Origin: Pelomonas sp. Root1237
GTDB taxonomy: Bacteria; Pseudomonadota; Gammaproteobacteria; Burkholderiales; Burkholderiaceae_C
Length of the DNA stretch: 64,000 bases
Direction of reading: 5' to 3'
Assembly: GCF_001425055.1 (NCBI RefSeq)
Contig: NZ_LMDK01000020.1
Coordinates: 257,310 to 321,309 of the forward strand
Numbering within the stretch: the first letter of the stretch is position 1; each line of letters begins with the position of its first letter. Shown here in pieces: positions 37,868-46,778 of this stretch. The position numbers were made by a program, and so were the translations under genes. Under the pieces are notes generated by a model. The model was not told the origin of the DNA. It did not search any database and worked only from the letters and a program-made list of their open reading frames with translations.

Positions 37868-38493
37868 TCACCATCGTCAGCTACGGCGTCGGCAATATCG
37901 GTGCGCTGGCCACCATGTACAAGCGCATGAGCATCCCCACGCGCTTCGCGACGACGGCCGCCGAGATCGAGGACGCCACGCATGTCATCCTGCCGGGCGT
38001 CGGCGGTTTCGACGATGCGATGAACCGTCTCAACGCCTCCGGGCTGCGCGAGCCGCTGGATGCGATGGTCGCCCGTGGCGGCGTGCCGGTACTTGGCATC
38101 TGCGTGGGCATGCAGATGCTCGGTGAGTCCAGCGACGAGGGCCAATGCCGGGGCCTGGGCTGGGTTCCCGGCCAGGTGAAGCATTTCGACAGCACCGGCA
38201 AGATGGCGGGCCTGCCGCTGCCGCACATGGGCTGGAACGACGTGAACCCGGTCGCCGGTGCGCCGCTGTTCAAGGGCCTCGAGACCGACGCGCGCTTTTA
38301 CTTTCTGCATTCCTATTACTTCGAGTGCAGCGACCCGGCTCATATCGCCGCCCGTGCCGAGTACGGCTCGACGTTCGCCGCTTCGGTGCGCAATGGCTGC
38401 ATCTACGGCATGCAGGGCCACCCCGAGAAGAGCCACCATTGGGGCGCGGCCATGCTGAAGAACTTCGCCGAACTGGAGTCTTCGACATGCTGA
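37864..38493 (+). CDS. hisH: HisH-type glutamine amidotransferase for sugar amidination
   Basis: This class I glutaminase releases ammonia for its partner synthase. The 209-residue product has the nucleophile Cys80 in LGICVGMQMLG and the His/Glu pair in GCIYGMQGHPEKSHH. The sequence is HisH, but its position between wbpG and a HisF paralogue, far from any his operon, shows a role in polysaccharide modification, not histidine synthesis. The start overlaps the wbpG stop (ATGA). Confidence 0.92.
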   Translation: MITIVSYGVGNIGALATMYKRMSIPTRFATTAAEIEDATHVILPGVGGFDDAMNRLNASGLREPLDAMVARGGVPVLGICVGMQMLGESSDEGQCRGLGWVPGQVKHFDSTGKMAGLPLPHMGWNDVNPVAGAPLFKGLETDARFYFLHSYYFECSDPAHIAARAEYGSTFAASVRNGCIYGMQGHPEKSHHWGAAMLKNFAELESSTC

Positions 38494-39272
38494 GGCCGCG
38501 CATCACCCCCTGCCTGCTCGTGCACGAGGGCGGCCTCGTGAAGACCGTCGGCTTCAAGGACCCGAAGTACGTCGGCGACCCGATCAACGCGGTCAAGATC
38601 TTCAACGAGAAGGAAGCCGACGAGCTCGTCGTCCTCGACATCGACGCGACGCGCAACGGCGTCGAGCCCGACTACAAGCTGATCCAGGACCTGGCCGCCG
38701 AATGCCGCATGCCGCTGGCCTATGGCGGCGGCGTGCGCACGCCGGAGCAGGCCAAGCGCATCATCGAGCTCGGCGTCGAGAAGGTCTGCATCAGCAGTGC
38801 CGCCGTCGAGGACCCGACCTGCATCCGCCGCATCGCTGACGCCGTCGGCGGCCAGAGCGTCGTCGTCGTGCTCGACGTGCGCAAGAAGTCGGGTCTGTTC
38901 GCCAGCGGCTATGAGCTGTGCACGCACAACGCGACCAAGGCCCACAAACTGGACCCGATCGCCTTCGCGCGCGAATGCCAAGCCCAGGGCGCCGGCGAGA
39001 TCGTGCTGAACTCGGTCGATCGCGACGGCGTCATGAAGGGCTATGACCTCGACCTCGCCAAGCAGATGCGCGCCGCGCTGCGCATCCCGATGAGCGTGCT
39101 CGGCGGCGCCGGGTCGCTCGCCGACATCGAGGCGCTGATCAAGGCCTGCGGCGTCATCGGCGCCGCGGCCGGCAGCCTCTTCGTCTTCAAGGGTCAGTAC
39201 CGCGCGGTACTGATCAATTACCCGCAGCCGGCCCAGAAGGACGCCCTCTTCGCCGCTGCCCTCCCCCGCTGA
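38487..39272 (+). CDS. hisF: HisF-type cyclase paralogue for sugar amidination
   Basis: The product is a TIM-barrel protein of 261 residues with MLRPRITPCLLVHEGGLVKT at the start, VVLDIDATRNG, PLAYGGGVRT and NSVDRDGVMKGYD. It should channel ammonia from HisH to the WbpG-like enzyme. The VLDIDAT variant and the start VHEGG differ from true HisF (which has IPCLDVDxGRVVKG), as in other WbpG-linked copies. The ATG at 38487 overlaps the hisH stop by seven bases. The frame is open upstream in the hisH gene. Confidence 0.9.
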   Translation: MLRPRITPCLLVHEGGLVKTVGFKDPKYVGDPINAVKIFNEKEADELVVLDIDATRNGVEPDYKLIQDLAAECRMPLAYGGGVRTPEQAKRIIELGVEKVCISSAAVEDPTCIRRIADAVGGQSVVVVLDVRKKSGLFASGYELCTHNATKAHKLDPIAFARECQAQGAGEIVLNSVDRDGVMKGYDLDLAKQMRAALRIPMSVLGGAGSLADIEALIKACGVIGAAAGSLFVFKGQYRAVLINYPQPAQKDALFAAALPR

Positions 39273-39274
39273 AC

Positions 39275-40312
39275 ATGTTTGACGACAAGACTCTGCTCAT
39301 CACCGGTGGCACCGGCAGCTTCGGCAATGCCGTGCTGCGCCGCTTCCTCGACTCCGGCCTGCGTGAGATCCGCATCCTCAGCCGCGACGAGAAGAAGCAG
39401 GACGACATGCGCAAGAAGTACGCATCGCCCAAGCTGAAGTTCTACATCGGCGATGTGCGTGACCCGCGCGCTGTCGCGGGCGCCATGCGCGGCGTGGACT
39501 ACTGCTTCCACGCCGCCGCGCTCAAGCAGGTGCCATCCTGCGAGTTCCATCCCATGGAGGCCGTGCGTACCAATGTGCTGGGCACCGAGAACGTGCTCGA
39601 CGCCGCCATCCAGGCTCGTGTGAAGCGCGTCATCTGCCTGTCCACCGACAAGGCCGTCTACCCGATCAACGCGATGGGCATCTCCAAGGCCATGATGGAG
39701 AAGGTCATGGTCGCCGCGTCGCGCAATCTCGAGGGCACGAGCACCGTCATCTGCGGCACGCGCTACGGCAACGTGATGGCCTCGCGCGGCTCGGTCATCC
39801 CGCTGTTCGTCGAGCAGGTGCGCGCCGGCAAGCCAATCACGCTGACCGACCCCGCGATGACGCGCTTCATGATGACGCTGGACGACGCGGTCGAGCTCGT
39901 GCTCTATGCCTTCGAGCATGGCCGCAACGGCGACATCTTTGTGCAGAAGGCGCCCGCGGCGACGATCCGCGTGCTGGCCGAGGCCGTGCTCGGTGTCATC
40001 GGCGCGCCCGACCATGCCATCCGCGAGATCGGCACGCGCCACGGCGAGAAGCTCTACGAGGCGCTGCTGAGCCGCGAGGAGCGCGCCGGCGCCGAGGACC
40101 TGGGCGGCTACTACCGCATCCCGCCCGATGGCCGCGACCTGAACTACACCAAGTTCGTCGAGCAGGGCGAGACGCGCATCCAGGACGCCGAGGACTACAC
40201 CTCGCACAACACCGAGCGCCTGGACTTGGCCGGCATGACGGCGCTGCTGATGAAGCTCGACTTCATGCGCCGCCTCGCCGCGGGCGAGGCCAACGTGACG
40301 GCGGAGGATTGA
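39275..40312 (+). CDS. capE: UDP-GlcNAc 4,6-dehydratase/5-epimerase, CapE/WbjB/FnlA-like
   Basis: The first enzyme of UDP-N-acetyl-L-fucosamine synthesis. The 345-residue product has the NAD-binding TGGTGSFGNAVLRRFL motif and the STDKAVYPINAMGISK site, where Met134 stands in place of the usual catalytic Tyr ahead of Lys138. This Tyr-to-Met change is known in CapE. The start is two bases after the hisF stop. CapF- and CapG-like genes follow. Confidence 0.95.
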   Translation: MFDDKTLLITGGTGSFGNAVLRRFLDSGLREIRILSRDEKKQDDMRKKYASPKLKFYIGDVRDPRAVAGAMRGVDYCFHAAALKQVPSCEFHPMEAVRTNVLGTENVLDAAIQARVKRVICLSTDKAVYPINAMGISKAMMEKVMVAASRNLEGTSTVICGTRYGNVMASRGSVIPLFVEQVRAGKPITLTDPAMTRFMMTLDDAVELVLYAFEHGRNGDIFVQKAPAATIRVLAEAVLGVIGAPDHAIREIGTRHGEKLYEALLSREERAGAEDLGGYYRIPPDGRDLNYTKFVEQGETRIQDAEDYTSHNTERLDLAGMTALLMKLDFMRRLAAGEANVTAED

Positions 40313-40316
40313 CGTC

Positions 40317-41429
40317 GTGAAGATCGGCATCACCGGTGCATCGGGCTTCGTCGGCCGCAACCTGCAATGGCGGCTGCGCGAGGCCGGCCATGCCGACGTG
40401 CGTCTGATTTCCCATCGGGCGGGCGACGCCGAGCTCATCGAGCAGCTGAGCGGCCTGGACTTTGTCTATCACCTGGCCGGCGTGAACCGGCCGCAGGACC
40501 CGGCCGAGTTCGATGACGGCAATGCAGACTTCAGCCTGCGCCTGATCGCCATCCTGGGCAGCCTGCCCGACTCGCCACCGATCGCCTTCGCGTCGTCTAC
40601 GCAGGCCACGCTCGACAACGTCTATGGCCGCAGCAAGCGTGCCGCCGAAGACGCGCTGCTGCACTACCAGCGCCAATGCCGCGTGCCGGTCTACATCTTC
40701 CGGCTGACCAACGTGTTCGGCAAATGGTGCCGGCCCAACTACAACTCGGTCGTCGCGACCTTCTGCCACAACATCGCGCGCGGCCTGACCGTCACGATCA
40801 ACGACCCGGCCGCGCCGCTGCGCCTGGTCTACATCGACGACGTCATCGACCAGATGCTGGCACTGTTGGGAGCCACGCCGCCGGCCGCCGGCTTCGTCGA
40901 TGTCGAGCCGACGTACGAGACGACCGTCGGCGAGCTGGCCCAGACCCTGAACGGCTTTCGCGCCACGCGCGAGGGCCTGCTGATCGACCGCGTGGGCACC
41001 GGTCTGACGCGGGCGCTGTACGCCACCTACGTCAGCTACCTGCCGAGCGAGGCCTTCGCCTACCAGGTGCCCCGCCACGCCGACCCGCGTGGTGTCTTCG
41101 TCGAGATGCTGAAGACGCCGGACTGCGGGCAGTTCAGCTATTTCACGGCCGGCCCCGGCATCACGCGCGGCGAGCATTACCACCACACCAAGACCGAGAA
41201 GTTCCTCGTCATCAAGGGCACTGCGCATTTCGGCTTCCGCCATATCGACAGCGGCGAGACGCATGAACTCGTCACGCGTGGTGGCGAAGCGCAGATCGTC
41301 GAGACCATTCCGGGCTGGACCCACAACATCACCAACATCGGTGACGACGAGCTCATCGTCATGCTCTGGGCCAACGAGATCTTCGACCGCGCGCGCCCCG
41401 ACACGACCGCCATGAAAGTCAAGCCATGA
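40317..41429 (+). CDS. capF: Bifunctional C3-epimerase/reductase, CapF/WbjC/FnlB-like
   Basis: The second enzyme of the UDP-L-FucNAc pathway. The 370-residue product starts with GTG. It has an N-terminal Rossmann domain (IGITGASGFVGRNLQ) and a C-terminal cupin domain from about residue 255 (FSYFTAGPGITRGEHYHHTKTEKFLVI, with the metal-binding histidines HYHHTKTEKF). In CapF the cupin does the C3 epimerisation and the other domain reduces C4. It overlaps the next gene by four bases. Confidence 0.94.
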   Translation: MKIGITGASGFVGRNLQWRLREAGHADVRLISHRAGDAELIEQLSGLDFVYHLAGVNRPQDPAEFDDGNADFSLRLIAILGSLPDSPPIAFASSTQATLDNVYGRSKRAAEDALLHYQRQCRVPVYIFRLTNVFGKWCRPNYNSVVATFCHNIARGLTVTINDPAAPLRLVYIDDVIDQMLALLGATPPAAGFVDVEPTYETTVGELAQTLNGFRATREGLLIDRVGTGLTRALYATYVSYLPSEAFAYQVPRHADPRGVFVEMLKTPDCGQFSYFTAGPGITRGEHYHHTKTEKFLVIKGTAHFGFRHIDSGETHELVTRGGEAQIVETIPGWTHNITNIGDDELIVMLWANEIFDRARPDTTAMKVKP

Positions 41430-42559
41430 AGAAGCTCAAGGTGCTGACCGTCGTTGGCACGCGCCCCGAGATCATCCGACTGTCGCGCGTCATGGCCGCG
41501 CTGGACGAACACTGCGACCACATCCTCGTCCACACGGGCCAGAACTACGACTACGAGCTCAACCAGGTCTTCTTCGACGACCTCGGCGTGCGCAAGCCCG
41601 CACACTTCCTGAACGCGGCCCAGGGCGGCGCGGCGCAGACCATCGGCAACATCATCGGGGGCATCGACACGGTGCTGGAGGCGGAGCAACCCGAGGCGAT
41701 GCTGGTGCTCGGCGACACCAACTCCTGCCTGGCCGTCATTGCGGCCAAGCGCCGCAAGATCCCGATCTTCCACATGGAAGCCGGCAACCGCTGCTTCGAC
41801 ATGCGCGTGCCGGAGGAGACCAACCGCCGCATCGTCGACCACACGGCCGACATCAACCTCACCTACAGCACGATCGCCCGCGACTACCTGCTGCGCGAGG
41901 GCCTGCCGCCCGACCAGATCATCAAGACCGGCAGCCCGATGTTCGAGGTGCTGAACCATTACCGCGACGGCATCGCAGCGTCGGACGTGCTGAGCCGCCT
42001 CAGCCTCGATGAGCAGCGCTATTTCGTCGTCAGCGCCCACCGCGAAGAGAACATCGAATCGCCGCGCACCTTCGGCAAGCTCGTCGGCATCTTGAACGCG
42101 GTCGCCGAGGACCATGGCCTGCCCGTCATCGTGTCCACCCACCCGCGGACGCAAAAGCGCATCGATGCAGAGGGCGTCAAGTTCCACGCCGGCGTGCGGT
42201 TGATGAAGCCGCTGGGCTTTCTGGACTACGTGCGGCTGCAATCCTCGGCCATGGCCGTGCTGTCCGACAGCGGCACGATCAACGAGGAGTCGTCGATCCT
42301 CAACTTCCCCGCGCTGAACCTGCGCGAGGCCCACGAGCGCCCCGAAGGCATGGAGGAAGGCGCCGTCATGATGACCGGGCTGTCGGTGGAGCGAGTACGC
42401 CAGGGCCTGGCCGTGCTGGCATCCCAGGCTCGCGGCGAACAGCGCAGCCTGCGCCTGGTGGCCGACTACAGCATGCCCAACGTCTCCGCCAAGGTCGTGC
42501 GCATCATTCACAGCTACACCGACTATGTGAAGCGCGTGGTCTGGCGCCAGTACGACTGA
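41426..42559 (+). CDS. capG: UDP-sugar 2-epimerase, CapG/WbjD/FnlC-like
   Basis: The third enzyme of the pathway, giving UDP-N-acetyl-L-fucosamine. The 377-residue product belongs to the WecB/UDP-GlcNAc 2-epimerase fold: VVGTRPEIIRLSRVM at the start, VHTGQNYDYELN, LVLGDTNSCLAVIAAKRR, HMEAGNRCFDMRVPEETNRRI and LSDSGTINEES. A WbpI-type role in the ManNAc(3NAc)A pathway cannot be excluded, since the families are similar and no other epimerase gene is present in the window. Its direct linkage to capE and capF favours CapG. Confidence 0.9.
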   Translation: MKKLKVLTVVGTRPEIIRLSRVMAALDEHCDHILVHTGQNYDYELNQVFFDDLGVRKPAHFLNAAQGGAAQTIGNIIGGIDTVLEAEQPEAMLVLGDTNSCLAVIAAKRRKIPIFHMEAGNRCFDMRVPEETNRRIVDHTADINLTYSTIARDYLLREGLPPDQIIKTGSPMFEVLNHYRDGIAASDVLSRLSLDEQRYFVVSAHREENIESPRTFGKLVGILNAVAEDHGLPVIVSTHPRTQKRIDAEGVKFHAGVRLMKPLGFLDYVRLQSSAMAVLSDSGTINEESSILNFPALNLREAHERPEGMEEGAVMMTGLSVERVRQGLAVLASQARGEQRSLRLVADYSMPNVSAKVVRIIHSYTDYVKRVVWRQYD

Positions 42560-42561
42560 GG

Positions 42562-43803
42562 ATGCGCGTTCTCGTCGTCAGCCAGTACTTCTGGCCCGAA
42601 GCCTTTCGCGTCAACGAAATCGTCTCCGAGCTGCGTGCACGCGGCCATGAAGTGACCGTGCTGACCGGCCGGCCCAACTACCCCGGCGGCCAGGTCTTCG
42701 ACGATTACGCGGCGGACCCGGCGGCGTTTGCCGAGTACCACGGCGCCGAGGTCATTCGCCTGCCCCTGCGGCCCCGCGGCAAGGGCTCGATCCGCCTGTT
42801 GCTGAATTACTGGAGCTTCGTCTTCTGGGGCTGCCTGCTGGGGCCGTGGAGGTTGCGTGGGCGTCGCTTCGACGCGATCTTCTGCTTCGAGACCTCGCCC
42901 ATCACCTCGGCCCTGCCGGCCGTGCTGCTGCGCCGCATCAAGCGGGCCCCCCTGCTGCTGTGGGTGCTGGACCTGTGGCCCGACACCTTGTCGGCTGTCG
43001 GCATGGTGCGCTCGCCGCGGATGCTGGACTGGGTGGGTGGGCTGGTCGCCTTCATCTACAAGCGCTGTGACCTGATCCTGGGCCAGTCGCGCTCCTTCTT
43101 CGCACCAATCGAGCGTTGGTCGCGCGCACCTGAGAAGACGCGCTACTTCCCCCAGTGGGCGGAGGAGGCCTTCGACCGTGATCTGGCCGAAGTGGAGACC
43201 GCCACCGAACTGGCGCCGCACCGCGGCGCATTCAAGGTCATGTTCGCCGGCAATATCGGCGACGCGCAGGATTTCCCGGCCATCCTCGCGGCCGCCGAGA
43301 CGATGCGGGAGCGCAGGGATGTCCACTGGCTGGTCGTTGGCGACGGCCGTGCGGCCGAGTGGGTGCGGGACGAGATCGCAAGGCGCCAGCTGGGCGACAC
43401 CGTCTTCATGCTCGGCCGGCATCCGCTTGAGCGCATGCCCTCGTTCTTCAAGGGTGCCGATGCGCTGCTCGTGTCGCTCAAGGCCGAGCCCATCTTCGCC
43501 ATGACCATTCCTGGCAAGGTCTCCGCCTACCTGTCGGCCGGCAAGCCGCTGCTGGCGATGCTCGATGGCGAGGGCGCCAAGGTGGTGGAGGAAGCAGGCG
43601 CTGGGCTGACCTGCCCTGCCAGCGACAGCGCCGCACTGGCCCATCAGGTGAGCCTGCTGGCCAGCATGTCCGAGCTGGAGCGTCTCGCCATGGGCTTGAA
43701 GGCGCGGGCGTATTGCCGCTCCCAGTTCCACCGCGACACGCTGATTGGCCAGCTCGAACAATGGCTGCAGGAGGCGAGCCAGGGCTTTCGCAAACAGCGA
43801 TGA
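42562..43803 (+). CDS. wbuB: Family-4 glycosyltransferase, WbuB-like (probable L-FucNAc transferase)
   Basis: The 413-residue product starts VLVVSQYFWPEAFRVNEIVSEL and continues TGRPNYPGGQVF, as in WbuB-type transferases. It has the donor-site stretches VMFAGNIGDAQDFPAILAA, MLGRHPLERMPSFFKGADALLVSL and IPGKVSAYLSAGKPLLAM. Its position immediately after capE-capF-capG, as fnl genes precede wbuB in E. coli O26, supports transfer of L-FucNAc. The acceptor is unknown. Confidence 0.88.
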   Translation: MRVLVVSQYFWPEAFRVNEIVSELRARGHEVTVLTGRPNYPGGQVFDDYAADPAAFAEYHGAEVIRLPLRPRGKGSIRLLLNYWSFVFWGCLLGPWRLRGRRFDAIFCFETSPITSALPAVLLRRIKRAPLLLWVLDLWPDTLSAVGMVRSPRMLDWVGGLVAFIYKRCDLILGQSRSFFAPIERWSRAPEKTRYFPQWAEEAFDRDLAEVETATELAPHRGAFKVMFAGNIGDAQDFPAILAAAETMRERRDVHWLVVGDGRAAEWVRDEIARRQLGDTVFMLGRHPLERMPSFFKGADALLVSLKAEPIFAMTIPGKVSAYLSAGKPLLAMLDGEGAKVVEEAGAGLTCPASDSAALAHQVSLLASMSELERLAMGLKARAYCRSQFHRDTLIGQLEQWLQEASQGFRKQR

Positions 43804-44951
43804 GCAGACCGCGCGTCCTGGTGCTCAACCCTCACTTCCTGCCCGGCAGCAAGGGGGGCGGTTCGGTGACGGCGGTGGTGAGCCTCGTCGCGCACCTGAA
43901 GGACGACTTCGACTTCGTCGTTGCCGCCAGCGCGCACGACCTGCACACCGCCGAGCCCTATTCCGCCGCGGCCTGCCTTGAGGCACAGAAAAAAGCCGGC
44001 GTCGCGTTGCACCATCTGCCGCGCGGCCTTGCCGGCCTCAGGTCGATGCAAAAGCTGCTGAGCCAGCCGTGGGATCTGGTCTACCTGAACAGCTTCCTGT
44101 CGCCGGTATTCACGGCCCTGCCGCTGCTGCTGCGACGGCTGCGCCGGCTCGATCTGCCCGTGCTTCTTGCGCCCCGAGGCGAGCTCATGAGTGGCGCGCT
44201 GATGCAGCGCCGAGCAAAGAAGCTGCTCTACCTGCGGCTGCTGCGAGGGCTGGGCATGTTCCGAGGGCTGCAGTTCCATGCCACCAGCGAGACAGAGCGG
44301 CAAGGACTGCGCGACTTCGGCTTCGCTGCTGTCCACCTCGTCGCCGACCTCCCGCCGCGGGCGCAGGCATTGCCGACACCACGCTGTGCTGACGAATCAG
44401 CGCCCTTGAAGGTCGTTTTTCTCTCGCGCATCGAGGCCAAGAAGAACCTGTTGTTCGCGCTGGAAGCGCTGGCCAAGGTCACGGCGCCCGTGTCCCTGGA
44501 CATCGTCGGGCCTATCGGCAATGAAGCCTATTGGGACGCCTGTCGCGAGGCGACGACGCGCCTGCCCGACTGGGTGCACACCCGCTATCTCGGCCCGGTC
44601 GACCCCGAACAGGTCGTCGCCACGTTGGCGCACTACGAGTTGTTCCTGTTTCCGACCCGGGCAGAGAACAACGGCTATGTGATCCATGAGGCGCTGCTGG
44701 CGGGCTGCTCCCTGCTGATCAGCGATCAAACCCCATGGCGACATCTTGCTGCGGCCGGTGTTGGCGCCGATCTGCCGCTGCAGGTCTCGCAATTCGCACA
44801 AGCCGTGGACGCGTTTGCCGCCCTGCCTGCTGGTGAACGGCTTGCGCAGCGCCAGCGCGCTCAAGGCTACGGCGCAGCCAGGCTCAATGCCGAGGCCGAC
44901 ATCGCCGCGATGCGGACGCTGCTCACGCAGGCGGCGTCAGGGCATCGCTAG
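43800..44951 (+). CDS. Family-4 glycosyltransferase
   Basis: From the ATG at 43800 the product has 383 residues. It shows the GT4 pattern: N-terminal LNPHFLPGSKGGGSVTAVVSLV, LAPRGELMSGALMQRRAKK, VVFLSRIEAKKNLLFALEAL and LFLFPTRAENNGYVIHEALLAGCSLLI with the EX7E-type glutamates. The start overlaps the preceding stop in ATGA. It is the last gene of the plus-strand polysaccharide run, and its 3' end overlaps the convergent acyltransferase gene by 29 bases. Sugar specificity is unknown. Confidence 0.87.
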   Translation: MSRPRVLVLNPHFLPGSKGGGSVTAVVSLVAHLKDDFDFVVAASAHDLHTAEPYSAAACLEAQKKAGVALHHLPRGLAGLRSMQKLLSQPWDLVYLNSFLSPVFTALPLLLRRLRRLDLPVLLAPRGELMSGALMQRRAKKLLYLRLLRGLGMFRGLQFHATSETERQGLRDFGFAAVHLVADLPPRAQALPTPRCADESAPLKVVFLSRIEAKKNLLFALEALAKVTAPVSLDIVGPIGNEAYWDACREATTRLPDWVHTRYLGPVDPEQVVATLAHYELFLFPTRAENNGYVIHEALLAGCSLLISDQTPWRHLAAAGVGADLPLQVSQFAQAVDAFAALPAGERLAQRQRAQGYGAARLNAEADIAAMRTLLTQAASGHR

Positions 44952-45885
44952 TGCCCGCCTTGTTCAACCTGCCCAGCAAGGGTTTCTCGACCCATAGGTG
45001 CAGCCAGACCCCCGCCAGCACCGCACCCGACAGCATCACGGGGTAGAGCACCCAACCCCAGGTTTGGCCACGAAGGCCAACCCACATGGCGGCCTTGCAT
45101 GCCGCGCTGATGAAGGGGTAGTGAACCAGGTAGATGCAGTAGGAAGCGTCGCCCAGCAGTTGCAGTGCGGGATGTCGACCGAACACGTGGCCGGCGCGCT
45201 CCGCGCTGACGAGGCCCAGCACCAGAATCGCCGCGCCGATGCCGAGCCAGAGCGTGGGTTTCAGGCCCGTGGTGACGTCGTACACACAGGCGCCCACGAA
45301 TACCGCCGCACCCAGCAGCGCCACCGTCCGCCCAGGCAGGGCCAGCCGCCGCTGATCGATGACGGCGCACAGCGCACCGGCGAGAAAGAGCGCCAGATAG
45401 ACGGTGCCGTCGGGCCAGCAGAACAGCGCGGCGGCGAGCGCGGCCAAGCCCAGGGCGGGATGAAGAATCAGCGCAGCGAACAGCCCGTAGAACACCACCT
45501 CCCACTGCAGCGACCAGGCCACCGAAATGACCGGCGCTGATTCCGCCGGCACCAGCAGCAGGGCCCGCACGAGTTCAACAGCCGACAGGTTGACGATGCC
45601 ATGGGCGCCGGCATAGGCCGCCAGGAAGACGATCCAGTAGATGGGGTAGATCCTGGCGAAACGCTTCCACAGGAATCGCCCGATACGCCGGGGCTGATGG
45701 ATATCGCGGCGATGCGCCGACGTGATGATGAAGCCGCTCAGCACGAAGAAGAACTCGACGCCGGCATGCCCGAACGGCGCCAGGAACGCGCTCACGCCGA
45801 AGTAGTGCTGGATGGCCAGGCCGAGGTGAAAGCACAGCACCATCAGTGCCGCAATGGCCCGGCCAGCCTGCAGGGACTGCAGCAT
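44923..45885 (-). CDS. Acyltransferase-3 (OafA/YrhL-like) membrane protein
   Basis: The 320-residue product has about ten membrane segments and the family start SLQAGRAIAALMVLCFHLGLAI with the catalytic histidine, followed by FFFVLSGFIITSAHRRDI. These integral-membrane enzymes O-acetylate sugars of surface polysaccharides; which sugar is acetylated here is unknown. It sits at the end of a minus-strand group and converges on the plus-strand polysaccharide genes. Confidence 0.9.
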   Translation of the reverse strand: MLQSLQAGRAIAALMVLCFHLGLAIQHYFGVSAFLAPFGHAGVEFFFVLSGFIITSAHRRDIHQPRRIGRFLWKRFARIYPIYWIVFLAAYAGAHGIVNLSAVELVRALLLVPAESAPVISVAWSLQWEVVFYGLFAALILHPALGLAALAAALFCWPDGTVYLALFLAGALCAVIDQRRLALPGRTVALLGAAVFVGACVYDVTTGLKPTLWLGIGAAILVLGLVSAERAGHVFGRHPALQLLGDASYCIYLVHYPFISAACKAAMWVGLRGQTWGWVLYPVMLSGAVLAGVWLHLWVEKPLLGRLNKAGTSDALTPPA

Positions 45886-45892
45886 CTGGCCG

Positions 45893-46765
45893 TCAGCCGA
45901 ACATGTGCATTCGGGTCACCATCTCGTGCCAGTCGGGCGAGCGGTAGCCGGTGGCGGCCTCGAAACGACCGGCGTTCAAGGACCTGTCCAGGACGGGAAG
46001 CGGTTCGGCGTTGATCGTGTTGCCGCGGTCGTAGACGCGAGCCACCATCTGCAGCAGCTCGTACTTGCTGATGGCCGGCCCGGCCACATGGTAGATACCG
46101 CGCAGCTCCGGGTTGGGCAGCACGAACTCCTGGATGACGCGGGCGAGTTCGACCGTCGGCAGCGCCGAGAAGATGGCGTTGCTGAAGCCAGACACCGTAC
46201 CGGACTGGGCCAGAAACCACCCCAGCAGCGCATGCGAGGTGTGGAGCTCATGGCCAATGATGGACGTCCGCAGCGTGACGGCGTTCTCATAATCCACCTC
46301 GCCCATGAGCTTGCTGCGACCGTAGAGGTCGGCGGCGTCCGGGACGTCCGACTCGGCGTAGTTGCCGGCGGCGCCCGAGAACACGCAGTCCGTGCTGATG
46401 TGGACGAGTCGTGCGCCGTGATCCTGCGCGAGCCGGGTGAGGCGATGAGGAAGCAATGCGTTGATCGGAATCGTCAGCGCGGGCGCATCGGCGCCGGCCA
46501 ACTGCTTGACGATGCCGATGCAGTTGATGATGACGTCCGGACGCGCTTCGGCCAACAGCCGCCGCATCGCGGACAGGTCGCCGGCATCTTCGCAAGCAAT
46601 GAACGATGCGGACGGCGCGCGCGCCCTCAGGCCCTCGACCGTTTCGACACGCCGCACAGCGCCGACGACGGCATAGGACGGGTCTTGCGAGAACCAGCGC
46701 AGCACGGCGTTGCCCAGCATGCCATTGGCGCCGAGAACCAGGAGTCGCTTGGGGGAATGCGTCAT
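45893..46765 (-). CDS. RmlD-like sugar-nucleotide reductase (SDR family)
   Basis: The 290-residue product has the NAD(P) motif LLVLGANGMLGNAVLRWF, INCIGIVKQL, HISTDCVFSG and the catalytic YGRSK. It resembles dTDP-4-dehydrorhamnose reductase. No rmlA, rmlB or rmlC genes are in the window, so dTDP-rhamnose synthesis would need genes elsewhere. Such RmlD-like proteins are also found in FucNAc clusters. It lies between the family-2 glycosyltransferase and the acyltransferase genes and is probably co-transcribed with both. Confidence 0.88.
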   Translation of the reverse strand: MTHSPKRLLVLGANGMLGNAVLRWFSQDPSYAVVGAVRRVETVEGLRARAPSASFIACEDAGDLSAMRRLLAEARPDVIINCIGIVKQLAGADAPALTIPINALLPHRLTRLAQDHGARLVHISTDCVFSGAAGNYAESDVPDAADLYGRSKLMGEVDYENAVTLRTSIIGHELHTSHALLGWFLAQSGTVSGFSNAIFSALPTVELARVIQEFVLPNPELRGIYHVAGPAISKYELLQMVARVYDRGNTINAEPLPVLDRSLNAGRFEAATGYRSPDWHEMVTRMHMFG

Positions 46766-46778
46766 AAGCAGGATGCCT

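Noticed and set aside
45893-46765. Evidence for full dTDP-rhamnose synthesis from the RmlD-like gene
   Set aside because: No rmlA, rmlB or rmlC gene is in the window, and RmlD-like reductases also occur in other sugar pathways.
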